DNA from: Isoetes taiwanensis
Lineage: Eukaryota; Streptophyta; Lycopodiopsida; Isoetales; Isoetaceae
Reading direction: 5' to 3'
DNA length: 64,000 bases
NCBI GenBank assembly: GCA_021234155.1
Contig: JAJEKV010000100.1
Location: forward strand, 1,342,116 to 1,406,115
The notes below the pieces were generated by a model, which was not told where the DNA came from, did no database searches, and worked only from the letters and a program-made list of their open reading frames with translations. Position numbers and translations under genes: made by a program. Below are positions 22,400 through 35,272 of the stretch, one piece after another (position 1 is the first letter of the stretch; the number at the start of each line of letters is the position of its first letter).

Positions 22400-23487
22400 A
22401 TGAACACATCAATCTTTGTTGATCCCATACCCGTAGAGGCCGTGGATGTGATACACCTTATTGAGGAGAAACCAACACATCGCACGTATCAAATCAAGAT
22501 CAACGGAACACAACACTTCCAAGATGATGAGCTATACAGTGGATGGGTTTTCAAGGGCAAAGATAGGGCAGAGACGTATGAGATGGCTCAAAGATACATA
22601 CGCTTCAAGAGCCCACATCCTGCTTTGGCTACATCCATTGGACTTGCATATGAAGTTGCTAGCTCTAGTGGGGATACCATAGGGCCAATGGTGATTCTAC
22701 CTTTCATGAATGGAGAGACACTTGCACACTTGTTTGACTATTTACCTAATAACTTGTCACGTTTTAGAAGATGGTCAAATGCAATTGCTAGAGCCAAGAA
22801 GAACCGACAAACACATAGGCTGAACTTAGGAGCAAAATGCGAAGTTGTATATCGGTATGTTCCGAGATAGCTCTTGCCCTAGCAGAAGGTGTCGTTGAGA
22901 TCCACAAAGGCCACTTCACTCACACAAAGCTTAATTGCAAGAGAGTCAAATTACATTTTGATGATGAGTACCAAAATGTGTGGGTGGCCATTGGTGATTG
23001 GGACAATGCAATTCATTTTTATGCCAAAGAGCGTCGTCCCTTGTTGAAGTGTCGATACTTACTTTCGGATGGACAAGCAAAATATCCATGGTTAGAGGAA
23101 ACTGTGTTTGAGAAATCAAAGGATGATGATCGTGTATGGGGACCACGAAATTCATGATGTCTATGCATTGGGATATATTTATGAGATGCTTCCGGATTTC
23201 GTGCAAGCTATCGACGAATGGAGTGGTTTAATAATAACAACAATGCCCAATGGATTAATCCAACCCATATGTACCAACGACGTCTTGACAAGTTGGAGGA
23301 GCAAAAAACAAGAATGATGTGCCTACGTGAAGACGTATTCTCATCACGACCCAAAGCTTCTGAAGTTGTTGAAGCCTTACAAAGTGTTGGAATATCTTCT
23401 ACCATGGTTGTGAGACAAAGACGACACATGAAGTGCATGGATGCCTTGGAGATGTCAAAATTGTTGTTGTCACAACTCAAAGAATGA
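22400..23487 (+). pseudogene. Kinase-fold protein with altered catalytic motifs, frameshifted
   Basis: Three or four frame segments (22400-22870, about 22846-23157, 23108-23230, 23230-23487) read in order like a protein-kinase domain. Visible parts: GPMVILPFMNGETLAHLFDY at the hinge; EIALALAEGVVEIHKGHFTH for helix E; THTKLNCKRVKL where HRDxKxxN is expected; VAIGDWDNA where DFG is expected; DVYALGYIYEML for helix F; and FSSRPKASEVVEAL with the Arg typical of the last subdomain. The catalytic Asp of HRD and the Gly of DFG are absent, so the ancestor was probably already a pseudokinase, and this copy is further damaged by indels. The neighbourhood (palindrome cluster, repeats) points to a transposon cargo gene. 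Similarity to kinases is my reading of motifs. Confidence 0.6.
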
Positions 23488-23703
23488 ATACAATATTGTA
23501 TATCTTGCCATGTTTAAGAGTATTAAATTTTTTTAATTGTCTAATAACCAAATATATAAAGACACTTTTAATTATTCAAATCCCAATGTTTTGTAATGAA
23601 CTTCCCATGTTGCTAACATTTGTTGCTTTCCTACTATGTTATTCATCGCACTCCAAGTTTTTGCACATGTCCAGCAACCATGGGATGCGGCACGATGGCA
23701 TAT
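23488..23703. other. Spacer ending in the CATAT target of the solo LTR
   Basis: AT-rich after the pseudokinase stop. ATGGCATAT at 23695-23703 runs into the LTR; on the far side the frame resumes at 25363. Confidence 0.6.
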
Positions 23704-25357
23704 TGTGACGGTCCAGGGGAATATACGCCATAAATACGTATATTCCTGGACCCGTCACTATACAAGTCTATCATTCATAGCCTTGTATACCATAGGTTGT
23801 GGCACTAGGGGGCATGGCCAAGTTATTCTCATAACTTAGCCAACCATAGGTTGAGACCATTATCCACGTGGCCTTAACCTATTGGGCAACCGCCACACAG
23901 GACTCACCCGATTGGTGCCACGTGGCATCCTAGGTGGACCTAGCTTATATAGGCCTAAACCCTAACCCTAGGCCTCTTTCCAGCCCTAGCACCCAGAGAC
24001 TCACCTACTCGTTCGAAACCCCGTTTCGAACACCGTTTGTTGTGGCATAGGCTGGTGCAGCAGCCCCAGCAGGGTAGACTCATTCTTGGAGTAGGAGCAG
24101 CATCTTGTGAGTCGAAGACCATGGAGGCGCACGGATCTGGAGGGAGAGCATCAGGAGCAGGTATGTAGAATAGTAGTCGTGATAGCTTATCTGGAATTAG
24201 CATTCCAGATATGCTAGTATCTTGTATCTAAAGTAGAGCCATCCTAGAGGCCATATTCAACATCTCGAACCCTAATCAAGGAACCCTAACTATTAGTTAG
24301 ATTTGTATGATTAGGTTAAGATGTTCTTCTTATGATTATTCTCATGATGTGATGATTATGGATGTTGGTTGATCTTGTTTGCTCCTCTTGTATTGGGAAG
24401 GGGGGTAGAGACCTAGAGCCATATGTAGTATGCTCCTAGAGTAGATCCCTTAGTTCCTATTAGTTGCGGCTTTGTGCATAGGAGCCCACCCGGGCTATTG
24501 AGGCTATGATATGACTCAGCACCATACAAAGCGGGGCTAGAGGGAAAGTGGAGGGAGGATCCCTGCCGAGTGGGGCCGGGGGGATCCCATAGTGGGCTAG
24601 GCTTATGGTGGTCACCTCGTGCGGGGCGGGCATGGGTGGACACCTCTGGGGCAATGGTGTCGCCCACTGCCTCTCGAGAGCCGCAAGTGTCGGCTTGGCT
24701 CACCGTTTTGGGGGTTTGATCAGTGCGAATCGTGTGTCGCCACGATTCTCTAGCCGCCCACAAACACCTCTAGATCCCGGGAAGGGGAGATGCAACCCTT
24801 CCCGCCTCATCGGACGGGGAGATGCAACACGGAGCAGTCCCGATGGGTGATGCCATGGGATTGCGTGGGGAGGAAGGCTAGAGTCTGTCGAGAGCTGATT
24901 TAGCCCATCCGCCAAAGTATGCACGGGAGGGGCGGATGGAGTGGTCAACCCTAGCCATTGTTCTCTGCCAGCCCTCGCCAATGCCATGACTTCGATGTGC
25001 TCTATCTTGAGGCCCTGGCTTCTGGTCGGTCATCCTCCTTATGAGTCCGAGTAGGGGTAGGAGCTCTCATGTTTCCGCGGTTTGTGCTTATCATCTTTGT
25101 ATTGGTATATCGTGATGCACTACCCTTCGAGGTAGTATTTGTATATGTTTGATGCTAGTTCTGACGTGTTATCGCTTCCGCTGTTATAGGAGCCCATAGG
25201 GGAAGGGCGCACAAGACACCTTCGTGTTCCCTCCCCGCACTAAGGGTCACCTCGAGTGCGGGTAGAGGCGAAGGGCCCGCGGCGGTTGTTGAGCCGGACG
25301 GGGGATTTCCTGCCGAGTGTACGGCTGGATGCCGTATGTTTAGCAGGGAGCGTCACA
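23704..25357. mobile_element. Solo LTR, 1654 bp, with perfect 5-bp target duplication CATAT
   Basis: The segment starts TGTGACGG and ends GCGTCACA, inverted termini of LTR type (TG...CA). CATAT stands at 23699-23703 and at 25358-25362. A TATATAGG box lies near 23946, a plausible promoter. No primer-binding site, polypurine tract or coding region is inside, so this is what remains after recombination between two LTRs. The parental family (Ty3 or Copia) cannot be told from the LTR alone. Confidence 0.85.
23705..23758. repeat. Imperfect hairpin at the LTR 5' end
   Basis: GTGACGGTCCAGG...GAATATA pairs with TATATTCCTGGACCCGTCAC around a loop of about 12 bases, with small bulges. Confidence 0.75.
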
Positions 25358-25362
25358 CATAT

Positions 25363-25803
25363 CTATTGTTCACAACTTTACTTCTCGCGTGGCTTGGTAG
25401 CCCTTCTTGTGACCCTAAACCTGCAAAGGCCTCTAAGAGGCGAAGTTGGTCGTTCGGGTTTAGCTCGCCACCACCGCCACCTCCACCATTGTCTGCGATT
25501 TGGTATGGATTTTTTCTAGGATAAAATGTAAGTTAACCATTTATTTTTAACGTTCTAATGTTTTTAAATGTAGCGTGTAAATGCGGTTCGTCCTTCTTTT
25601 CCTATGCATAATGTTCGGCCGTCGTCATTGGTTCGGCGGATCTTCTTCTCATCAAAGGCGAAGAGTCGGAGGAAAAGGACCTCGATTCGAGGAGGAAGAC
25701 GAAGAGCAGGGAACTCCGAGATATCAACGAGGCGATAACCCTGAAGATAGGTGGAATGCCTTGCAACTTGGGATGTCGCCCTGAGAAATGGAGATTGCGC
25801 CAC
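25363..25803 (+). pseudogene. Short reading frames of a disrupted multi-exon gene
   Basis: If the LTR and one CATAT are skipped, an ATG at 23695 reads MAYLLFTTLLLAWLGSPSCD, a signal-peptide-like start, then a Pro-rich stretch, stopping near 25524. A GTAAGT donor at about 25529 and a TGTAG acceptor near 25574 follow, then a frame from ATG 25609 (MFGRRHWFGGSSSHQRRR, with EEEDEEQGTPRYQRG) that stops near 25784. The pieces look like exons, but I cannot assemble a convincing full protein or name a family. Confidence 0.3.
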
Positions 25804-26143
25804 GGGCTGTTGAACAAAGTAGGCGGAGGTCCGGGCGCTGTGACCCTCACGTCATAGCTCATACACTCCTTCAGAATTCAATCTTGGGCCCCTTCGAGGG
25901 CGAGGGGATCCAACCCCGACGACAGAAAGCACCGGCCGTCGTTCACGCGTCGGAGTGGGCCTTAATTCCTCTTCAAGCTCTATTAAAGATCGTGCACCCA
26001 CCGCACCACCTCCACGAAGGCATGTCTTTGAATATGAGTGAGTTCATCTTGAATTATGCCCTTTTTGTTCGCGAATGCATATTCATATGTTAGTCGTATG
26101 TTGAGTGTAGTAACAAGAGGCTGCCAAGGGCCACAAAGCGCAG

Positions 26144-26509
26144 ATGGCGACAATTTTTGGAGGATGGCTAATAGTGTCACAAATAGCGTTTGCCATAACG
26201 TCCACAAGGGTGAATGGAACTCGGGGAGCCTATGATGAGGAAAAAGAGAGGATCAAGGAGCTTTTAGAAGCGAGAATATCCCCGAGCTCAAGTCGGGAGA
26301 GATCTCATGGAGGGAGGTTTGTTCAAAGTAGGGTAAACATGTTAAAGCCACCAGGTATTAGGCTCTTTCGTTCTTCATTATAACCTCATTGTACTCATAT
26401 TTTATTTATATTTTGCGCAGAGGTAATCGAAGAAGCGGTGAAAGCTCTTGCCAAAAAGCTGAGGAGTCTCGATAGAGGAAGTGGCAATGACCCTATCCGG
26501 GTTGACTAA
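26144..26509 (+). CDS. Small two-exon reading frame, unknown function (exons 26144-26354, 26421-26509)
   Basis: ATG at 26144 opens MATIFGGWLIVSQIAFAITS, then YDEEKERIKELLEARISP. A GTATTA donor follows 26354 and a GCGCAG acceptor ends at 26420; the phase-1 join gives PPEVIEEAVKALAKKLRSLD and a TAA at 26507-26509. The product has 99 residues: a hydrophobic N-terminal segment followed by charged, probably helical sequence. Another frame of exon 1 is also open for a while, so the frame choice rests on the clean splice join. Family unknown; likely part of a larger transposon gene. Confidence 0.4.
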
Positions 26510-26540
26510 TGAGGCATTTCAAGTACATCATCTCTCCCAT

Positions 26541-26655
26541 GAGTCGTATAATTAGATGACGCCATGTGGACTAAGTCCTTGTATTGCATTGTAGTCGGGA
26601 GAGTCGTATAATTAGATGACGCCATGTGGACTAAGTCCTTGTATTGCATTGTAGT
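26541..26655. repeat. 60-bp direct tandem repeat, two copies
   Basis: GAGTCGTATAATTAGATGAC at 26541 and at 26601, identical over about 55 bases. Confidence 0.97.
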
Positions 26656-26908
26656 GTTTGAAGGCCAACATGTTATCAAAGAAAGGGGAAGCTAGAACAA
26701 AGCATTTGGACGCTGAGAGTCTGACGAAGCAAGTGGCGACCATAGTGCCAATAAGACTGGTCCGCAGCGGTTATGGCTTTCCTGGATAAGCTATTTGTAA
26801 ATATAAATTTGGTTTATAATGTAGGTTCTCGAGTTGAACACTAACATTAGTTTTGGTGCTCATTCTCAATAGAAGTCATTTCTTTGTCGGTCGCATTTAC
26901 CGCTAAAG

Positions 26909-27112
26909 ATGAAGCGAAAGGGCCTTCAAAAAGGCGATCATGCGACCATCAGCGACGCCACGCTTAGCGTGAAAGGGGGGATGAAGTGTGTATCATTCAT
27001 TAGATAATTATTTGTGACTACAATGAACTAATTGTTGCGATACAATATAATGCAGGTAAATGAAGACGAAGCCAATGAAGAAGAAGAAGAAGAATTAGAG
27101 AGCAACAACTAA
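26909..27112 (+). CDS. Acidic C-terminal exons of a small gene (26909-26989, 27056-27112)
   Basis: ATG at 26909 reads MKRKGLQKGDHATISDATLS; the GTATCA donor after 26989 joins in phase to VNEDEANEEEEEELESNN and a TAA at 27110-27112. It is 45 residues if read alone, but more probably the end of a longer gene whose earlier exons lie upstream. The basic start and strongly acidic tail resemble the end of a nuclear or DNA-associated protein; no family assigned. Confidence 0.35.
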
Positions 27113-27445
27113 AGACTCAATATATTTTGTAATGTGCAAATTACATTGTGAAATATATTAATTGAATTCAATCTAAATTTTTTATGCTTTGTTCTTATTA
27201 TTTGTGATTTTTTTTTGTTATGTTAATTTTATGCTCGATTCTATTTTTTTATTCTTAGATTTATTAAACATTTAATTACATATTAAATAATAATGCTTAT
27301 CTCCCATGATACTGAATACTAATATAATTTAATCAATATTTGTTTCTATTTTTCGAATTTTTAAATATTTATTCTCGATTTATTTTGTTCATATTTAATA
27401 TTTATTAATACTATTAATATTATTGATAATATTAATATTATTTAA
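27113..27445. other. AT-rich spacer
   Basis: Very AT-rich with runs of AATATTA; no gene seen. Confidence 0.7.
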
Positions 27446-27632
27446 TATTACAAGAAATTTATCGCGGCGGCCGCCGCTGCGAACATTTCTTTGTCCAGTC
27501 TAGTGCAAAGGCCACCTTGTGTTGTATATAACATATTCCAGTCATGCTTGCAGCTAGAACAATGAATATTTTGCGTATGCAGATTCAATAATTTCTTGAA
27601 CCTGTGAACTGCATCAATTCTATCTCCGTCAA

Positions 27633-27926
27633 ATGTTCAATTCCTTCAGTACCATGACTAACATTAAACTTGTTGTTGTCATAAATGCTAATATAAAGAA
27701 TTTCTGTGAGAGACTCCTTGTAACAGTTAGGAAAAATCTACAGGCTTCTCATAAGCCATTGGAAAATTTCTTGTCTAGAGCCCTTTGTGTGACGAGCCTG
27801 CCCAGCAAAGCAAACTATGAAGAAAGAAAAAGATTTCAGGAAAGGCTTCGGGCAAAAAATATTGCAAGAAAAGCTGCAGCTGCAGCCGCTACAACTTCTT
27901 CCACATCTGTTCCTGAAATGCACTAA
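27633..27926 (+). pseudogene. Captured gene fragment of unknown family
   Basis: A frame of 97 codons reads NIKNFCERLLVTVRKNLQAS, then SLPSKANYEERKRFQERLRA followed by an Ala/Thr/Ser-rich end. The composition and lack of stops look coding, and the Lys/Arg-rich helix suggests a nucleic-acid or scaffold protein, but I cannot name it. It lies in the left part of the CACTA-like element, opposite in strand to the subtilase piece. Confidence 0.35.
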
Positions 27927-28089
27927 TCTTATAACAGTCAAGGTGAGGTTTTTCCTCGAAGCTCAAGTGACAATGATGAGAAACCATTATTTTCAGCAAT
28001 ATTCGAAGTTGTATAAAGGCCCATTGTGGCTGATTTTTCTTATAGAAGAGAACCTCATTAGAAGTGCCTGTTAAGCAGTTTTCACGTGA

Positions 28090-28954
<865 letters not shown>

Positions 28955-29128
28955 GTGTCAGCCTTGCCTGAGGCAGAACCCAGAAAAATTACTTGTGGAA
29001 AAAATAAAAAATAAAAATTGGATGTATGATTATATATGGTTTGAATAAATATTACTAAATATTCTATTTATATTAAATATATATTGAATAATATTAAATA
29101 AATATTTTTTTTTTCAAAATTCCTTAAT

Positions 29129-29630
29129 CGTCGTTGAACGACGTTGATGGCGTGGCCGCCACGTCAGCAACGTCGTTGAACGACGCTTCTGCGTGGCCGC
29201 CAGGCCAGCAGACAGGCGACAGCCACGCAGCAGACAGGTGACAGCCACATCAGCAACGTCGTTGAACGACGTTTCACACGTGGCAGCCACGTCAGCGCTA
29301 CGCGCTGGCAACGCCAAGCTGGACGGACATGATGACGTGTACTTTTCGTCGTTGAACGACGTTGCCAGGTCATCTGCCACGCCAGCCGGCCGCGCTGGCG
29401 CGGTCACTCTGGCAGCAGTGCCGCGTGGCTGACCCACGTGTACGCAACGACGTTGAACGACGTCAGGTCGTCGCTTAAAGACGCCGCGGTTGCGATGCGT
29501 ATAGCGACGCATAAATGACGTTTATCGACGCTGAAACGTCGAAATAGACGTCGTTTATCGACCTTTTGACGTCGATAAACGACGTGCAAACGACGTCTGG
29601 ACGTCGTAATAGACGTCGTAACACGGCTTT
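29129..29630. promoter_or_regulatory. Dense palindrome array, right subterminal region of the CACTA-like element
   Basis: CGTCGTTGAACGACG occurs at 29129-29143, 29171-29185, 29257-29271 and 29347-29361. Related forms (ACGACGTTGAACGACGTC near 29448, ACGTCGTTTATCGACC near 29549, ACGTCGATAAACGACGT near 29569) crowd the last 200 bp. The arms match the clusters at 10590 and 20301, with G at the centre. Confidence 0.8.
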
Positions 29631-29642
29631 AATCTTGTAATG

Positions 29643-32090
29643 TATAGTGCACAGATACCATGCTCACGACATCTGTTCTTGCATTTCAATCTACAGAAGA
29701 AAACAAAATATAGATAAACATGCGCCTGAAACATACATGACAGCCAGGATTTCAATTGTACCTATATCAGGCTCATCTAACAAAAGCAAATCTGGCATCT
29801 ACATCTGGAAATTCCCATTATCAGGTTGGACAGTCCAACCTGAAAATAAAGTGCTACATAAAGCGTTTTGACATGCTAGCATGAATACTTTTTAAGACTT
29901 AGAACATGCTTCAAATTCTATGGAACATCATTGAAAGACTTCTCAATTCTATTCTAAAATTGGTATGCTAATAAGATAATCTTTGGCAAGTGTATTCTGT
30001 ACTACAGTTAGCAGAGCATCCCACATAATTCTTTTACATTTAAATAAACGATTGCACTATAGCTAGTGTTGATGTATGATTTTGGAATTCCACAGATAGA
30101 GGCCAAAAATAGCTTGGTGGAGGACCTATATCTAGTTGTTGGCTTACACTCATGCTACAAATTATCAAGCAAGAATAAGGTGAGTATTTAAAGATAGTTA
30201 TTCCAAACTCAGTAACTCTAAGGTTGTTGTCTTTATAAACAATATGGGATGCAAAACCTAAGTTAAAGATGCTAATTTCATCACTTGATGTTGAATTTAA
30301 AGGAGCAAACCTGATGTTGAAACTATGCAGCAACCTTGCTGAAGTCATGATAAAGACAACCTGTTAGCACTACTCCCAAATAGGAGCCACCAACATTTTA
30401 ATACAGATTTAACGTGGCACTTAGCTTGATAACATCAGCATTTAAAACTATGTATCACCATTTACCTGGCTATTTAAACATCCAGAGATTACCAACAATG
30501 CAAAATCACGCGTTCTCAGTAGTTCAGAGTCCCCTCGAATCAGATTTCCAATATATTATTTATATGGCCAAATATGAGTTAGTTATATTTTGCAGCACGT
30601 CCTTATCTTAATCTGAAAAGCTTCCTCCTATGCACCACTATCGAGCATTTCTTTGCATTCCTTAATTCTTAGGGGCATCTTAATTCTGCACCAACATCAG
30701 GAAAGTTTAGAAATTATTTGTCTGCCAAAACCCAGAGTCGAATCTACAAGAAAACTGCTGATGTTATGGAAGAACCATCGATTGGGATGTGGGCGCCAGG
30801 GAAGGATCGGATCTGCATTGTGGGTCTTCAAGATGGCTACCCGATTCAACCTGGGATCGTCAGATTCATCCGCTGTAAAGGGGAATCAAGCGTGGATGCA
30901 GCTTTTTGTGCAAATCGGTCCTGTGGCAGGCCAAAAGTGCTTGGGCAAGAGTTATTGATTCCGCCACCATCGATTGAGCGGTTCAATTGCAATTATGATT
31001 CGGATGAGGAACTACGGCAGGCCGATTTACTAGTCCAGAGAAGTATTTGCGCCATTTGATCTTCAAGGGAAGCGGATTTGACACGGCTGGGTTCCAAAAG
31101 CACTGAACAAGAAGCAACAGTAGAAACAAAAGCAGAAATTTCACGACTGTGGGATACTACTGAGATTCACAGCCAATAGGGTCTTTACATTAAAAAAATA
31201 AAAAAAAAATGGAAAAAGTTCAGAAGCCTGGTCTTGGAGAAGAAACCTGAAGGGGTATCACCACCAAGAGTAGATGAGATGATGAGGTGGCAAATGTGAT
31301 AGCCACGTGGTAGCTAAGTGCCATATTGGCGATCACATGGCAAGGGTAGGTTAGACTATCAATATATACACCATGGTTGGGGTTGCCTTTCGGTTTCTCT
31401 TGGTGTTTCTCTTCAGAGTACCTTTTCCTCGGTTTGCGATTAACATATGGCCGGTAAATAAATTGTGGTGCTCGTGAAGGAGATTCGTCCAACAAAAGTT
31501 GGGGCAACATCGAAATAGAGAAGAGGAGCCAAGCTATGGCCAAAGAGAAAGCCAGGCCAACTCCCTCCATTGATGTATATACGTGCGAGGAACAAAATCC
31601 GAGGAAGATAATAATAGAATATTTAGCAGGCAGTGCCGAGAGAGAAAGTCAAGTTTCAAGAAGAGAATTAATTGAATTAAGTTGAACCATGAATAAAAAG
31701 CAAAAGAGCCATTGACATGTTTCGAGAGAGGAAAAATATGAGTGGACAGATTGATTACTTTGCTCTCTAGCAAAGAGGCTTGATCATGGATCAAGTCCAT
31801 CTTCATCAAGTAGGAATAGCGATAGCAATGCATGAAACTGCAGAGAGATCACCAATATCCATGAAAGTTCCAACACCGAGGTGGTCATAAACAAATTTAA
31901 AGAGGACGTACGAGAAAGTGCTCAAGATGCAATAGGTGATGGCAATAATGCAGCCAAGAAAACCTGTGCAATGTGAGAGGTGTCACCAATACGATATTGC
32001 CCAATACGGTTAGAGTACCAACCACATTGTGGGATCCGCAATACTCAAGGTTATCATATAACAGAAGATTGCCCGTATAAGTTTGAAGCC
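29643..32090. other. Mostly non-coding; two weak gene-like stretches
   Basis: 30718-31059 (+) is open with EEPSIGMWAPGKDRICIVGL and ERFNCNYDSDEELRQADLLV but has no ATG start and no family I know. On the minus strand an ATG at 31570 reads MEGVGLAFSLAIAWLLFSIS, like a signal peptide, then a basic stretch with RKPRKRYSEEKHQEKP. Neither is supported by context. Confidence 0.25.
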
Positions 32091-32240
32091 GTGAAGCCGA
32101 AACTAGTAGTAAAACCAGAAAGGCCAATAACAACTTACTTTCTTGGAAAATAAGAAGACCATATGGTGAAGCCGAAACTAGTAGTAAAACCAGAAAGGCC
32201 AATAACAACTTACTTTCTTGGAAAATAAGAAGACCATATG
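32091..32240. repeat. 75-bp direct tandem repeat, two copies
   Basis: GTGAAGCCGAAACTAGTAGT at 32091 and 32166. The unit is a multiple of three; on the minus strand an open frame repeats a 25-residue hydrophobic segment (YGLLIFQESKLLLAFLVLLL). Confidence 0.95.
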
Positions 32241-35221
32241 ATTCAAAACAACGAGACACTGGCAGCTTTTTCCCTTTGACAAAGTGCTAGTTCTTCCTCC
32301 TTTTCTTTTGATTCCAATTGCTTCTTTTGCATGTATAATCTTTTGATTCCAATTGCTTCTTTTGCGTGCCTAAGTCAATAACAGGTAAGCTACGGGTAAG
32401 CTACGGATTCCTTGGGCTTATCACCCTTCACCTTGCATGTTAACACAAGCACAATAGACATGCATATTTATCAAGCAGAGAATGTATAAGTAACTCTGCC
32501 CTAAATAATGAACCTGCCCTTCATCTTGCATTAAGATAAACACCATAGACATGCCCATAAGATAAACACAATCAACAGAGAACCACAATAGATAGGAAAA
32601 TTTTATCTGCAAAGAATATCTAAGCTCCTGCCCTAAATATTTAATCTAAGTGCATCCCTAATTCGCCGCATGCATGTTAATAGAGGCATTCCAAATAGCT
32701 AGATCCAACTCTGGAAGCTTCAATCCAGGTAATTCTTAGTGTTAACCACCCCAATAGCACGTAGAAGCCACTTGTTCCAAAGGTGTGAAGCTGCATCATC
32801 ATACATAAATGTTAACAAATAGTTTCATACTCTAACCCTAAGGCCAGCCCTGTTTTCTAATGATCTGTAGACTATTAAATCACCATGTAGTGGAGCAATT
32901 TTCACATTTATATAAGACCTTATAGCGAGGGATCAGAAGCCTTCATTTGTCGTGGCATATTCTCCATATACTCCATCAAATTGATAATCTGGAAAAGATA
33001 TTGCCATCTTAAAGTGTGAAACTGCAATATTTTCTGCTATCTAATGCCTGCCAACATGTGATCATGAAATATCTTCAAGAACTGGGAGCATACTAGCAGG
33101 ATAAAAAACATCTAGGCCAGCAAACGAATTATGAATTGTCCTACTTCCATGATGTATGCAGTAATAAATGAGCATGACTTGCCCGCAACTGTAGATATGT
33201 CACTGTCTAAGTCATTAGCTAGCAGTATGTCCTTAATTTGTAGAGCATGCAGTCCCCCTACCCACAGATCAAGTGAAGTTATGGCAATGCCATAACTATT
33301 TTAAACGTATGTTCTTGCCAGAAAGGGTATAGCTCCACATTTATGCTGTCAAACTTCAACGATCTTATAATCATCTTACAATTTCAAGACTCTGTTCCAC
33401 ACATTAATACCAAAACAAATATTTGCTCATAACCAAGCTGCGACATGCCATGATATGCAGTTACAATTGAAAATATCCTCTGCTCAAATGATTCACATAT
33501 AACGCATCCATATGCCTATAAATGCTTTATGACAGGCAACTCAAACAACACATGTTCTAATAATCAAAAGACACATGCAATATTGCAGCTATATGTCTAG
33601 ATCTAGAGCTATTTTTTGCAATATGCCGTACGCATTAAAGCCAATGCAACCTAATGATTATGATAACTGCCACCAACTAGGTTTATCACTCAATACAATA
33701 GACAAATTATTCTTTAGCTAAATGCAACGTGCACAATTGTGAAGTTTCAGAAAGGCAAATAACATGTCCAGATATCTCATGATTCATTTATTTTTTTGGA
33801 AAGCAGATCAACACACTCTATGATTTATATCTCATCACTCTAATTCAGGTTTGTTACCCTATAATGGTCAGCAATAGGCACTTGATTTGTGCACATCATA
33901 TTTCTTAAGAACAGCCTGATCGGAAGCACTAGATGCACAACATTTCATCGGAGGACATATACCATTAAGACCATGTCAATAAGACAAATCCTAAATACTT
34001 AATCCAGATTCTACTTTTGTATAAGGTTATATCTCAAAAACTTATGCCAGATTCTACGTCCATCTGTACCTATTGCAGGCTGACCTACTAATATCCAGTT
34101 TTTATGCAATCCATAAGATAAAGAATTACCTGAATGGGTCGAATTTGTTACGCTCATAGCATCATCACGATTTGTACTTGGGAGTGGCAAGCATATTTGA
34201 CACTCTTTTCTTTCTCCACATGGTCTTTCTGCATATCTTGAGTTTCCTGCTACAATGTGCAATAATGAGCAGTGCAAGCCTGATCTGCAAATTTTTTTCA
34301 TCAATTTGGCTACTTATATATTTTGCATAAACACCAGAGCAAGATCAACTCTCACATCAGGAGATACCATAGATTTATGAAATTGGATTGTATTCTTCTT
34401 CTCTGCAGATCTAGCCGTCTCTTTTTCACCTCTTTTCCTTGTGGACAGATCGAGATCTACTTTCTCACAAGCCATAGCTGAGCAGGTCCACACATGCACG
34501 CAACTAAAAAAGCAAAGCAACAATGCAAATTCGCAAAGCTACTTGCAACATGTAAAGCTGCATGCATTCCGGCCCATGCCCATGCCTATCCCTGCCTTAA
34601 CCATTAGGTTTTAGAACAGTCTGGATCACACCCTTTTCGATTGGAGACTTGTACGCTTTCATCCTTGTACATTTTCATCTTGTACAGATACATATTCGGT
34701 TCTACAAATAGCCATGGCCAAAACCCTATAGCTAAATGGTAATAAGCGTTATTTTTTGGATGCAATGTAGATATGCAAAGCATGTCACTTTCAACTGAGC
34801 CATTAAAACATAATACTTCCCTTGTAATTCAGATGTCTTACCTTCATGGTTTCTCTAGTATGACAATATCTTGGCAACGTTGTCACTGCCATCAAATCCA
34901 AGTTTTTTGCAATCATCTGCCATGGTCTATTGTAAGTGTTTCCACATAGTTATAGAGTTCTTCCATTGCAATTTAGGTACGTTACTCCATGCTTATGCCA
35001 CAGATCTTGGCAACTTTAAGATTTCAAAAAGTTTAAATTTCCGCACTCACCTGTCATGGCCTATGGCCACCTATTACGGTCTATAGCCATCATATTTTTG
35101 CCTCGTTCATCATTAGATCACATCATACAAATACATAGCGTATCATAATGCACATCTTTACATTAAAAAAATGCCTCATTTGTTTTTACACCACATCATT
35201 TGCATTCCATATTATTCCCAA

Positions 35222-35227
<6 letters not shown>
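32241..35227. other. Non-coding AT-rich region
   Basis: No reading frame or RNA gene I can support. A small direct repeat (CTTTTGATTCCAATTGCTTC) stands near 32300 and 32340. Confidence 0.6.

Positions 35228-35256
<29 letters not shown>
35228..35256. repeat. A29 homopolymer
   Basis: 29 consecutive A, then AG-rich bases, just before the SINE-like copy. It may be the tail of an older retroposon, but nothing upstream was recognised. Confidence 0.9.
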
Positions 35257-35258
<2 letters not shown>

Positions 35259-35272
35259 AGAAGAAAAAAACC

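Noticed and set aside
23955-23975. Telomere repeat (CCTAAACCCTAACCCTAG)
   Set aside because: Only two units inside the solo LTR leader; no array.
30718-31059. Host gene exon
   Set aside because: No start codon, splice partner or family match; kept only as a weak stretch.
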